The position numbers were made by a program, and so were the translations under genes. From Sphingomonas ginsenosidimutans (GTDB lineage Bacteria > Pseudomonadota > Alphaproteobacteria > Sphingomonadales > Sphingomonadaceae): a stretch of DNA of 64,000 nucleotides. Position 1 is the stretch's first letter, and the number at the start of each line of letters is the position of its first letter. Shown here in pieces: positions 16,460 through 25,261 of this stretch. The stretch covers positions 186,001 through 250,000 of the forward strand of contig NZ_NWVD01000003.1 in assembly GCF_002374835.1 (NCBI RefSeq), written 5' to 3'. The notes below the pieces were generated by a model, which ran no database searches, was not told the origin of the DNA, and worked only from the letters and a program-made list of their open reading frames with translations.

Positions 16460-17170
16460 ATGCGCTTTCCGATTGCCATCCTGTGCATCGCCCTGGCGAC
16501 GACTGCGTGCGGTTCGCCCGAACCGCTCCGGTCGAACGGTAGCCTGACCGTCGTCGACGGTGCCAATGTGCTGCCACCGCCCAACCGTAGCGACCTGGTT
16601 GCGGCTGACCGCCCCGCGTTGATCGGGCCGCTCGACACGATCGAGGTCAGCGTGTTCGGCATCCCTGATCTCGATCGCGAGATGCAGGTCGACGCCAGCG
16701 GGCGGATAGCGATGCCGCTGGCCGGCGCGATCGACGCACGCGGCAAGACTGCGGAAGAGCTTGCGGCCGCGATCGAGACCTCCCTGAAGGCGCACTACGT
16801 CCGCGACCCCAAGGTGACGGTGAACATCAAGAGTTCGGTCAGCCAGGTCGTGACCATCGACGGCTCGGTAGTAGAACCCGGCCTTTACCCGGTCACCAAT
16901 CAGATGACGCTGATGCGCGTCGTCGCCTCGGCCAAAGGGCTGACCGAATTCGCGCGGCAGAACGATGTCGTGATCCTGCGGACGGTGGGCGACAAGCGGA
17001 TGGCTGGTCTTTACGATATCTCGGCGATCCGCCGCGGTGCCTATGACGACCCGCCCGTTTACGCCAATGACGTCATCATCGTTGGCGATTCGCCGCAGCG
17101 TCGTCTGTTCCGTGATTTCGTGTCGTTGTCTCCGGTGCTTGCGGCGCCGTTGATCGCCGTGCTGCAATAA
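16460..17170 (+). CDS. polysaccharide export outer-membrane lipoprotein, Wza/GumB-like
   Basis: A 236-residue exported protein. The first 17 residues are a lipoprotein signal peptide ending LATTACG, with the modified Cys at position 17. The Poly_export domain follows (IGPLDTIEVSVFGIPDLDREM near residues 54-74), then a SLBB domain around VTIDGSVVEPGLYPV. It is shorter than E. coli Wza (379 residues), like GumB or GelD forms that lack the extra C-terminal barrel helix region, though a hydrophobic C-terminus is present. It would form the outer-membrane exit channel working with the Wzc-like kinase encoded 11 bases downstream. Confidence 0.92.
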   Translation: MRFPIAILCIALATTACGSPEPLRSNGSLTVVDGANVLPPPNRSDLVAADRPALIGPLDTIEVSVFGIPDLDREMQVDASGRIAMPLAGAIDARGKTAEELAAAIETSLKAHYVRDPKVTVNIKSSVSQVVTIDGSVVEPGLYPVTNQMTLMRVVASAKGLTEFARQNDVVILRTVGDKRMAGLYDISAIRRGAYDDPPVYANDVIIVGDSPQRRLFRDFVSLSPVLAAPLIAVLQ

Positions 17171-17181
17171 GGCCCATCTTC

Positions 17182-19386
17182 ATGAACCTCGTCAGTTCCT
17201 CCCTCCGCCCTGCATCTCCCGGGGTGATGCTTACGCCGGCCCCGCCGGCCAATGAGGACACGCTGCCGTTTCTGCGGCAATATTGGCGCGTGGCGGTGCG
17301 CTGGCGGTACGTGATCGGGGGGGCGGTAGTCGCCAGCCTGCTGATCGGGCTAATCGCCACCTTCCTGATGACGCCGAAATATACCGCAATTTCGACGATC
17401 GAGATTTCGCGAGAATCCAGCCAGCTGACCAATTTCCAGGGCGTCGAGCGCGAGACAAGCATCGCCGACCAAGAATTCTATCAGACGCAGTACGGCCTGC
17501 TGCGCTCGCGCGTGCTTGCAGAGCGCGTCGCGACGCAGTTGCGGCTTGTGGACGACAAGAGGTTCTTCGAGCGGTTCGGCGAACGTGACAACGACATTGC
17601 GTTCCAGGAGGTCAATGGACGCTACACTGCGGCGGGGCGCGCCGAACGGCAGCGGATCGCCGGCGAAATCCTCCTCAAGCATGCGAGCATCGAGCCGACC
17701 CGCCTGTCGCGCCTGGTCAACATTTCCTTCACCAGTCCGGACGCCGAATTCTCGCAGCGGATCGCCAATGCCTGGGCCGAGAATTTCATCCAGACCAATC
17801 TCGAGCGAAAGGTTCAGGCGACTTCCTACGGGCGCAACCTCCTCCAGCGCGAACTGGCACAGACCAAGGAACGGCTGGACGGGTCGCAGCGTCAGCTCGT
17901 CGCCTATGCCGAGCAGCAGCGCATCATCAACCTGCCCAGCCAGGGCGCCGGGGAGAATCAGACCAGCGAGCGGTCGATCGTCGCGGACGAGTTGGCGACG
18001 CTGAACGCCGCGTTGTCGCAGGCGACCGCCGATCGCATCGCCGCCGAATCCCGCTCGCGCGAGACCAGTGGTGCGGGGCAGTCGAGCGAGGCGCTTCGCA
18101 ACCAGGCGATCAACGCGTTGCGTCAACGCCGCGCCGAACTTTCCGCCGACTATCAGCGGATGATGGTGCAGTTCGAGCCGGACTATCCCCCGGCGCGCGC
18201 GCTCCAGTCGCAGATCAGCCAGCTCGACCGCTCGATCGCTCGCGAGGAAAGCCGCGTTGCTGGATCGGTACAGGCCGAATATCGTCAGGCGATGGACCGT
18301 GAAAGCGCACTGCGTGCGCGCGTCGAGCGATTGAAGTCTAGCTACTTGGACCTGCGTCGGCGCAGCATCCAGTACAATATCTATCAGCAGGAGGTGGATA
18401 CCAACCGCGCACTGTATGACGGCCTGTTGCAGCGGTTCAAGGAGATCGGCGTCGCCGGCGGCGTAGGTGTCAATAATATCGCGATCGTCGATCCGGCCGA
18501 TCTGCCGCAGAAGCCGTCCAGCCCGCGGCTGGTCCTCAACCTCATCGTGGCATTGCTCGCCGGGCTTGCCGTCGGCGCCGCAGCGGCCTTCGCCCTCGAA
18601 CAGATGGACGAGGCGATCGCGGATCCGGCCGAGGTCGAACGGCGGCTGGGGCTGCCGTTGTTGGGGTCGGTACCCAAGGTCGAGGGCGTGGCGCCGCGCG
18701 ATGCGCTTCTCGACCGCAAGTCGGATCTGGTCGATGCGTATCTGGCGATCCAGACCAGCCTGGGTTTCACGACCGAACACGGCGTCCCGCGATCGCTGGC
18801 CATCACCTCGACCCGACCGGCCGAGGGCAAGTCGACCACCGCGCTTGCGGTAGCCACAATGCTGGCCCGTGCGCACAAGAAGGTCATCCTGGTCGATGGC
18901 GACATGCGGTCGCCGTCGGTCCATCACCTGGGCGGTGTCGATCACGATCGCGGCCTGTCGAACTATCTGGCCGGGCAGGACGATATCAGCCAGCTGACCT
19001 TCGAGATGACCGACCTAGGCTTCACCGGCATGTCGGCCGGGCCGATCCCGCCGAACGCGGCCGAGCTGCTGACCGGCCACCGCCTGCAGGTTCTGATCGC
19101 GCAGTTGCTCGAAAGTTACGATCATGTCGTTATCGACAGCCCGCCGGTAATGGGCTTGGCCGATGCGCCGCTGATCGCAAGCCGCGTCGAAGGCGTCATC
19201 TATGCCGTCGAATCGCACGGCATCCGCTCCAGCATTGTCAAGACCGCGCTTCAGCGGCTGATCGCGTCGAACGCGCGCATCCTGGGCGGCGTCCTGACGA
19301 AGTTCGAGGCGCGTAAGGCGCATTACGGCTACGGCTATGAATATGGCTATGGCTATGGTCGTGAGAAGGGCGCCGGCAACGCCTGA
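17182..19386 (+). CDS. polysaccharide co-polymerase / BY-kinase, Wzc-like
   Basis: A 734-residue inner-membrane protein controlling chain length and export. It has an N-terminal Wzz domain with a membrane helix near residues 37-60, a long coiled-coil periplasmic segment (about 200-410, including the family GNR-type motif region), a second helix near 450-470, and a cytoplasmic tyrosine kinase with Walker A STRPAEGKSTT near residue 540, Walker A' VILVDGDMRSP and Walker B VVIDSPPV. The C-terminus is a Tyr cluster (YGYGYEYGYGYG), the usual autophosphorylation site. No Wzb phosphatase is seen nearby. The stop overlaps the next start by one base. Confidence 0.93.
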   Translation: MNLVSSSLRPASPGVMLTPAPPANEDTLPFLRQYWRVAVRWRYVIGGAVVASLLIGLIATFLMTPKYTAISTIEISRESSQLTNFQGVERETSIADQEFYQTQYGLLRSRVLAERVATQLRLVDDKRFFERFGERDNDIAFQEVNGRYTAAGRAERQRIAGEILLKHASIEPTRLSRLVNISFTSPDAEFSQRIANAWAENFIQTNLERKVQATSYGRNLLQRELAQTKERLDGSQRQLVAYAEQQRIINLPSQGAGENQTSERSIVADELATLNAALSQATADRIAAESRSRETSGAGQSSEALRNQAINALRQRRAELSADYQRMMVQFEPDYPPARALQSQISQLDRSIAREESRVAGSVQAEYRQAMDRESALRARVERLKSSYLDLRRRSIQYNIYQQEVDTNRALYDGLLQRFKEIGVAGGVGVNNIAIVDPADLPQKPSSPRLVLNLIVALLAGLAVGAAAAFALEQMDEAIADPAEVERRLGLPLLGSVPKVEGVAPRDALLDRKSDLVDAYLAIQTSLGFTTEHGVPRSLAITSTRPAEGKSTTALAVATMLARAHKKVILVDGDMRSPSVHHLGGVDHDRGLSNYLAGQDDISQLTFEMTDLGFTGMSAGPIPPNAAELLTGHRLQVLIAQLLESYDHVVIDSPPVMGLADAPLIASRVEGVIYAVESHGIRSSIVKTALQRLIASNARILGGVLTKFEARKAHYGYGYEYGYGYGREKGAGNA

Positions 19387-20627
19387 TGCCCGGTGCCGCG
19401 ACCCTTCGTCCGCGCCGGTCGCGCTCGCCGCGCGAATGGGCGTTTCGTGGCGGCTTCGCGATCGTCGCGCTGGCGCTCGGTTACGTCTCGACGTCGGAGA
19501 CGCTAGCGCTGGTGCTGTCGCGTTCGAATCCCGCGCGTGCGTATGCAATCAACGATCACGACGGCCGGATCGGCGTCAGGCTGGCCGAACAGCTCGTCAC
19601 ATCGGGCAACGCCGGTCCGGCGCAATTCGCGCATGCAGAGCGGATCGCGCGACGGGCGCTGCGCGACGAGCCGCTGTCAGCCGGTGCTTTGACGGTCCTG
19701 GGTCTCAACGCCCAGCGCCGCGGTGACACGGCCGCGGCCCGCGCGCTGTTCGCCCGTTCCGACGCGCTGTCGCGTCGTGAACTCGGGACGCGGCTGTGGC
19801 TGATCGAGGACGCGGTGGCGCGGGGCGATATCGCCGGGGCGCTGCGCCATTACGACATCGCGCTCCGCACTTCGACTCGTGCGCCCGACCTGCTCTACCC
19901 CGTGCTGGCGTCGGCGATCGCCGACCCGCGGATCGCGCGCGAAACAGTACGGGTTCTCGAGGGACGACCTGCGTGGAGCGGTATGTTTGTCGATTATCTG
20001 GCGACGTCGGGCCCCGACGCGCGCAGTACGGCACGGCTGTTCCGCGCGCTGGCGCAGGCGCACGTGCCCGTGCCAGAGGTGGCGACCGCAAACGCGGTCA
20101 ACGCGCTGATCACCGCCGGGGCATTCGACGCCGCTTGGAATTATTACAGCGCGCTGCGCAAGGGCGCCGATCGCCGCCGCTCGCGCGATGCCGATTTCGG
20201 GGCGCAGGTGGCGGTTCCCACCGCACTCGACTGGACGCCGGTGATGCTGGATGCAGGTGTCACGGCATCGATCCAGCAATCGACCACCGATGGCGTATTC
20301 GATTTCGCGGCGCCGGCGACCGTGGGCGGCGTGGTTCTCCAGCAGATGCAGGTGCTTCCCCCCGGCCGCTACCGGATCGAAGGACGCAGCGTGGGGATCG
20401 CGCAGGATGACGGCCAGCGGCCCTATTGGACGCTCTTGTGCATTGATGGACGTGAACTCGGCCGGGTCGAGGTACCCAATTCTTCGCAGGCAGAGGGCCG
20501 ATTCTTTGGCGAACTCACGGTCGGTGCAGGGTGTCCGGCACAGACCCTACGCTTGGTGGTTCGGCCGTCGAACGCGATCGGGGGCGTGTCGGGGCAGATC
20601 GACCGCGTGGAGCTGCGACCGTCATGA
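19386..20627 (+). CDS. TPR-containing protein of unknown function in polysaccharide export operon
   Basis: A 413-residue protein with one N-terminal membrane anchor (about residues 20-42) and the rest predicted periplasmic. Residues 65-220 are helical with TPR-like spacing (for example GALTVLGLNAQRRGDTAAARALF). Residues about 285-413 look like a beta-sandwich (alternating strands, with PPGRYRIEGRS and GRELGRVEV), perhaps carbohydrate-binding; that reading is an inference. It is coupled to the wzc-like gene by a one-base overlap and to the next gene by ATGA, so it likely acts in polymer assembly or secretion. I do not recognise a named family. Confidence 0.75.
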   Translation: MPGAATLRPRRSRSPREWAFRGGFAIVALALGYVSTSETLALVLSRSNPARAYAINDHDGRIGVRLAEQLVTSGNAGPAQFAHAERIARRALRDEPLSAGALTVLGLNAQRRGDTAAARALFARSDALSRRELGTRLWLIEDAVARGDIAGALRHYDIALRTSTRAPDLLYPVLASAIADPRIARETVRVLEGRPAWSGMFVDYLATSGPDARSTARLFRALAQAHVPVPEVATANAVNALITAGAFDAAWNYYSALRKGADRRRSRDADFGAQVAVPTALDWTPVMLDAGVTASIQQSTTDGVFDFAAPATVGGVVLQQMQVLPPGRYRIEGRSVGIAQDDGQRPYWTLLCIDGRELGRVEVPNSSQAEGRFFGELTVGAGCPAQTLRLVVRPSNAIGGVSGQIDRVELRPS

Positions 20628-20983
20628 CCGTGGTGCGCCTTCTCCTATCAGGCCTCGCCCTAACGACGCTGCTGGCAGCACCGCTTCGGTCCCAGCAGGT
20701 CCGCGCGCCGGCCGAGGAGCCGATCCCGGTCGTCGCGCCGGAGGTGTCGCGGACGGTCGACGTCGCAGCCGGGCGGGTCGGGCAACGGCAGAACCGTGAC
20801 ACCGCAGCGATGGAGGTGACAGGCCAGCCGATGGCGCGGATCAGCAACCGTATCGCCAACCGGGTGCAATCACGGCTGCGCAACCGTATCGACCAGAATT
20901 ACGATCCGCAGGCCAACGCAGCCTCGCCGTTCCGTGTCGCCGGCGATCGCGCCCGTTCCCCCACCGGAGCGGTGCGCCGCTAG
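20624..20983 (+). CDS. small exported protein of unknown function
   Basis: A 119-residue protein with a clear signal peptide (MTVVRLLLSGLALTTLLAAP, cleavage near residue 20-24). The mature part is polar, rich in Arg, Gln and Asn (ISNRIANRVQSRLRNRIDQN), likely helical, and has no Cys. Start by ATGA overlap with the TPR gene. It is the last gene of the wza-wzc operon; its TAG stop shares the sequence CTAG with the stop of the convergent wzy. No family recognised; a periplasmic partner of the export complex is plausible. Confidence 0.7.
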   Translation: MTVVRLLLSGLALTTLLAAPLRSQQVRAPAEEPIPVVAPEVSRTVDVAAGRVGQRQNRDTAAMEVTGQPMARISNRIANRVQSRLRNRIDQNYDPQANAASPFRVAGDRARSPTGAVRR

Positions 20984-22317
20984 AGCTGCGCAACGGGCGC
21001 GGGCAGGGCGGGGATCGCGCGGCGTTCGTTGTTGAGGAACAACAAGCCCCCGATCACCAGGAACGTCGGGTACATGCTGCTCCATACCAAGATACTGATA
21101 AGGAATGACGTGTACACAAAGCCACAGAACACAATATAATAGGCAACGCTCCACGACGCTTTTGGATTGCGCACCATCACCACGTAGATCAGATTGCTGA
21201 TGAATCCGATCGCGTACATGAGTACGATAGAGCCGAACAGCGTGAAATCCGTAATCAGCCCGCGAAACATCGTGTAGATATTGGTTTGAAGAAACCAGCT
21301 GTACTGATAATATTCGTCGAAGAAGCCTGGCGGTACTTCCTTTGTGGATCCCAGGGCCTTGAAAAGCGACATGAAGGTGTAGAAGCCCCCCGTCACGTCT
21401 TCCCTGGCGTAGACCAGGTTTGATTTCATGCCGATGTACCAGCTGAACCAGTCGGAAAACGCATAGATGTGCGCCGAGGAGTAGCTGATGAAATTTCGGT
21501 AGAGCTGCGCCGACAGATCGATCATGCCCGCATCGTTGTACAGGCCGCGCGACAGAAACGAGACGATGATGAACGGCAGCAACAACAGAAAGAGCGTGAA
21601 GGCCCGCGTCAGCGTCCGGGCGTCGAGGATCCGATTGTCGCCGGCGCGTAAGCGTCGGACCAATACTCCGCCGTAGAATAATGCAATGCACAGAAAGACG
21701 GTACCCTTCGCGCCGGCGACCGTCATCAACACCAGCGCCGGCGCCATCGACAGCACGAGAACGCGCGCCTTGCCTGCCAGTGAGCGATAGCCAGGCAGGA
21801 TTAGTCCGCCGAGGCCCACGGTGATGTACGTGAAGACGTTGGCGATCTGCGCGAACACGTTCTCGACGGTCGACTGGTTGTAGCGGTCGGCGATCAACGA
21901 GCTCGACGTTTCGAAAAAGTTCGTCGTCAACCCTGACAGCGTCACGCCCTGAATCGACAGGTGCACCGCCAGCGCGACCAGCGTGATCACCGCGAACAGA
22001 TGGAACGATGCGCGCAGGAACGCGGTGTCGAACAGCCCCCACGCCGCGTCACCCGCCGCGACCGTGACCTGCGACCACCGCACGCCCAGCACGGGCAGTG
22101 TGAAAGCAATGGTCGCCGCCAGGATGTACAGGATCGCAAGCGGATTCGACGGCACCGACGGCACCGCCGCCAGCGGGATGAACGTCAGTAGGAACCAGCC
22201 CACGCACCAGATGCCCGCCGGTGTCAGCCACGTGCCCGACACGCGCCGTGCGACTAGGGCGACGTAGAAGATCCCCGCGCTCAGAAACAGGCTGACGAAC
22301 TTCAGGGAAATGTCCAT
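20980..22317 (-). CDS. O-antigen/oligosaccharide repeat-unit polymerase, Wzy-like
   Basis: A 445-residue membrane protein with about 12 helices and a sizeable periplasmic loop in the second half, the topology of Wzy polymerases. Its sequence is not close to the polymerase/ligase family protein at 15038. Base composition is clearly lower in G+C than its neighbours (the 60 bases at 21121-21180 hold 30 G+C, the next 60 hold 29), as is common for serotype-specific polymerases acquired by transfer. It is the last gene of the minus-strand block that begins at wecB, 65 bases after the beta-helix gene. Confidence 0.8.
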   Translation of the reverse strand: MDISLKFVSLFLSAGIFYVALVARRVSGTWLTPAGIWCVGWFLLTFIPLAAVPSVPSNPLAILYILAATIAFTLPVLGVRWSQVTVAAGDAAWGLFDTAFLRASFHLFAVITLVALAVHLSIQGVTLSGLTTNFFETSSSLIADRYNQSTVENVFAQIANVFTYITVGLGGLILPGYRSLAGKARVLVLSMAPALVLMTVAGAKGTVFLCIALFYGGVLVRRLRAGDNRILDARTLTRAFTLFLLLLPFIIVSFLSRGLYNDAGMIDLSAQLYRNFISYSSAHIYAFSDWFSWYIGMKSNLVYAREDVTGGFYTFMSLFKALGSTKEVPPGFFDEYYQYSWFLQTNIYTMFRGLITDFTLFGSIVLMYAIGFISNLIYVVMVRNPKASWSVAYYIVFCGFVYTSFLISILVWSSMYPTFLVIGGLLFLNNERRAIPALPAPVAQL

Positions 22318-22382
22318 TCAACTCGCTCGATTGCTGCTCGACCATCCGCCCGCCGCGGTCCGCTCCGCGTCCTCCCGCACCG

Positions 22383-24014
22383 TCATGACGCGGGGCGTTC
22401 GGTCCTGAGCACCCGCGCCGCACCGCCCAGCACGACCGGGACGCCACCACTGCCATAGCCGTCGACCGGCTTGATGACCAGCGATCGCACAAGCGTGTTG
22501 ATGAACACCGGCCTGAATCGCCGGTCGCCGCGCGTGGCGGGCTCCGCGGTTCCGCCGCCCAGGGTCAGCGTCTCGATCGGCTGGGGGTGTCCGGTCTGCT
22601 CCACCGCGTCCCCAGCGGCGATCGCCATCGTGCGCGACGGCGCCAGCCCGGTCCAGCGGTTGCCGGTCAGCGTGATCGACCCCAGTCCGGCGCCGGGCGC
22701 GGTGCGCAGGAAGCTGCCGAAGGTCAGCCCGTCGCCGATATTGCCCGTCACGCTGATGGCGTCATGTCGCCGATCCCCGCTCGCCCCCCCCGTCACCACG
22801 ACGAAAGCGGCGGTGATGGCGTGCCCCTTCTTCGTCGCGACGTTGCCAGTGACCGCGATCTTCCGCTGCGCATATTCCGATGCGATCTGGACGGCCGCCT
22901 TCAGGTCCAGACGCGACAGGCGCGCGATCGCGGTATCGTCGAATGCGAAGCGATTGCGCTCGATGCGCGTGTCGACCACTTCGCGCGCGCTTGGCCGATC
23001 ATGGAAGAAGTCGACGCCATAGAAGACGGGACGAAAATCATTGTCCGCCACCAGCGTATCGACGGTGGGGGCGGAGAAGTTGTTGGCGACCCAGATGCCG
23101 CGCATCATGTTGACGAACGTGGATCGCGTGATTCGCTGGCGCGCGCCATGCACTTCGATCGCGGTGTTCACCCCCGTTCCATCGAACGGCCGGGCATTGA
23201 CGAAACGGCAGCTGTTGATCGCCACCTCCTCGGCCCAGGCGAAGATCGAGGAATGATCGTCGGTGTCGTGTCCGTTTTCCTCGAACCGGCAACGGTCGAT
23301 CGTCCATCCGCGCCCGAGCAATGCGGCCGGGTCGCTATTCTGCGCCATGACGATGCACGATACGCCATTGGCATCGCGGAACGACACGTCTGCGATCCGC
23401 GCCCGGTCGATCCGGGCAGCCGGCGCGCCGTCGCGGCTCGATACGAAGATCTGCGCCTGCGGATAGCGCGCGTAATGGCCCGCCGCCCGATCGGGGCTGA
23501 TCGGGTTGGCACGGCCGTTCATGTCGAGCGTCAGGCCCGACAGCTCTACATCCGCGACCGATGCATCGGCACCGAACATCACCCCGGCACGCGGGCGCGC
23601 GTCCGTCGAATATCCCGCGGCGACGCGCAGCGTCGTCCCCGCTTCGCCGGCGATCCGCATGCCGGACAGGATCCGGATCGCCGCCAGACACTCGAAGTGA
23701 TCTGCATGGATGAGCGGGATCGCGGGGAGTACGGTATACAGCCCCCGCGGTAGCCACAGCACGCTGTGTGCCGCGATCGAATCGCGCAGCGCGCGCGCGA
23801 TCAGGGGCGCGACGTCGAGGTCGCTGGTCCCGGCTGCGATCCGCTGGTGTTCGGCAGGCGGCAGATAGTCGAGCAGCGAGATGCGCGCCGAGCCGGCAGC
23901 GCTGCACGCCCCCGCGGTCAACGCCGCGACTCCGCCGGCCAGGACGTCGCGGCGTCGCATCGGATCGTGCCGGACCATGGCGGGGTCGTAGGCGGGCTCG
24001 CCTGAACCGTTCAT
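22383..24014 (-). CDS. exported right-handed beta-helix (pectate-lyase-like) protein
   Basis: A 543-residue protein with a twin-arginine-type leader (MRRRDVLAGGVAALTAGACS, about 18 residues in from the chosen start). The mature part has repeating short strands with Asn/Asp turns (for example AINSCRFVNA, ITRSTFVNMM, SVTGNIGDG) typical of parallel beta-helix polysaccharide lyases, hydrolases or epimerases. A Cys following the leader could alternatively be lipidated, although the lipobox is poor. ATG at 24014 overlaps the upstream GT4 stop; 23960 is the alternative that starts directly at the Arg-rich leader. It may trim the polymer during secretion. Confidence 0.78.
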   Translation of the reverse strand: MNGSGEPAYDPAMVRHDPMRRRDVLAGGVAALTAGACSAAGSARISLLDYLPPAEHQRIAAGTSDLDVAPLIARALRDSIAAHSVLWLPRGLYTVLPAIPLIHADHFECLAAIRILSGMRIAGEAGTTLRVAAGYSTDARPRAGVMFGADASVADVELSGLTLDMNGRANPISPDRAAGHYARYPQAQIFVSSRDGAPAARIDRARIADVSFRDANGVSCIVMAQNSDPAALLGRGWTIDRCRFEENGHDTDDHSSIFAWAEEVAINSCRFVNARPFDGTGVNTAIEVHGARQRITRSTFVNMMRGIWVANNFSAPTVDTLVADNDFRPVFYGVDFFHDRPSAREVVDTRIERNRFAFDDTAIARLSRLDLKAAVQIASEYAQRKIAVTGNVATKKGHAITAAFVVVTGGASGDRRHDAISVTGNIGDGLTFGSFLRTAPGAGLGSITLTGNRWTGLAPSRTMAIAAGDAVEQTGHPQPIETLTLGGGTAEPATRGDRRFRPVFINTLVRSLVIKPVDGYGSGGVPVVLGGAARVLRTERPAS

Positions 24015-25261
24015 GAGGGCGAGTCGATCCGCCCAATCCCATGTTCCTCTGCAGTACGCTCGATCCATTCAGCCCAGCGGCGGGCCAGATCGTCGCGCGC
24101 GAACTGCGTTTCGGCCAGCGCGCGGGCGCGCTGCCCGCGGGCACCGGTTGCGTCGCGATCGTCGGCGAATGCCTGTAGCGCGTCGGCAAATGCCTCGGGA
24201 TCGCGCGGCGGCACCGCGATGCCGCAATCGGCCTCAGCGATCAGTCCCGCCAGCCAGCCGGGATAATTGTTAAGGACAGGCAGCCCGATGGCGATGTAAT
24301 CGAAGAACTTGTTCGGCGACGTACCGTAATAGAAAGCGGGGACGTCGGCGAGCAGCTGAAGCCCCACGTCGGCTCGGTTCATCAACCCGACCAGCTCGGT
24401 CTTTCGCACCGCGTCGAGGAAGACGACATTGTCCAGCCCCTCGCGCGTAGCGCGCTCCACAAGCGCCGGCTTCTTCATGCCGTTCCCGATCAGGACGATG
24501 CGGATGTCGTCGCGACCGCGGCGCTTCAGCACGGCGGCAGCGTCAAGCGCGGCGTCCAGCCCGTTGGCGATGCCGTGTGCCCCGGCGAAGATCGCGACCA
24601 GATCATCATCGCGGATGCCGGCGGGCTGATGCACCGGGACGTCGGTAGCGAAGATATCGAGATCGCAACCGTTTGGGATCATCGCGATCGCGCCGCGATC
24701 AACGCCGCGATGCGCGATCCCCTCGACGATGCCGGGGGACAGCCCGATCAGCCGATGCGCCGAACGATAGCTGGCCCATTCGAGCACGCCCATCGCCCAC
24801 AATATCACCGGATTGCGGATCACGCCCATCGCACGCGGCAATTCCGGCCAAAGATCACGCACCTCGAACACGAACGGCTTGCGCCGCAGCCACCGCCCCA
24901 GCACGCCCGGCACCCCCACCGTCAACGGTGTCGTCGTGGCGAAGAGCAGGTCGTATTTCTCGGTCAGGACGAACCGGCTGGTGCGCACCATGAACGACAG
25001 GAACGTCATCGTCCGTTTCACGAAGCCGTCGCGGTTCGAATAGGACAGGTCGACTTCGATCACGTCGATCCCATCGACTTGGCCGCGCCGCACGCCGCGC
25101 TCGAACGGCCCGGACAGGCCGGTCTGTCCGTCGATGCCGCGCCCGCATAGCATCGTCACGCCGTGCCCGCGCGCCACCATGCGCCGGGCCATCTGGTACG
25201 ATCGTATCCCGCCGCTGCCGCGCGGGGTGGCGAAATGCTGATGGATATAGAGGATTCTCAT
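24011..25261 (-). CDS. glycosyltransferase family 4, WbuB-like
   Basis: A 416-residue GT-B fold glycosyltransferase. The N-terminal MRILYIHQHFATPRGSGGIR and the EVRDLWPELP segment near residue 140 are typical of the WbuB/WcaI subfamily, which transfers 6-deoxy-amino sugars such as FucNAc onto lipid-linked intermediates. The C-terminal nucleotide-binding half has FAGAHGIANGLDAALDA and the GTSPNKFFDYIAIGLPVL segment with the conserved Glu replaced by Asp/Lys context. It is cytoplasmic and coupled by ATGA overlap to the heparinase-family gene upstream and the beta-helix gene downstream. Confidence 0.88.
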   Translation of the reverse strand: MRILYIHQHFATPRGSGGIRSYQMARRMVARGHGVTMLCGRGIDGQTGLSGPFERGVRRGQVDGIDVIEVDLSYSNRDGFVKRTMTFLSFMVRTSRFVLTEKYDLLFATTTPLTVGVPGVLGRWLRRKPFVFEVRDLWPELPRAMGVIRNPVILWAMGVLEWASYRSAHRLIGLSPGIVEGIAHRGVDRGAIAMIPNGCDLDIFATDVPVHQPAGIRDDDLVAIFAGAHGIANGLDAALDAAAVLKRRGRDDIRIVLIGNGMKKPALVERATREGLDNVVFLDAVRKTELVGLMNRADVGLQLLADVPAFYYGTSPNKFFDYIAIGLPVLNNYPGWLAGLIAEADCGIAVPPRDPEAFADALQAFADDRDATGARGQRARALAETQFARDDLARRWAEWIERTAEEHGIGRIDSPS

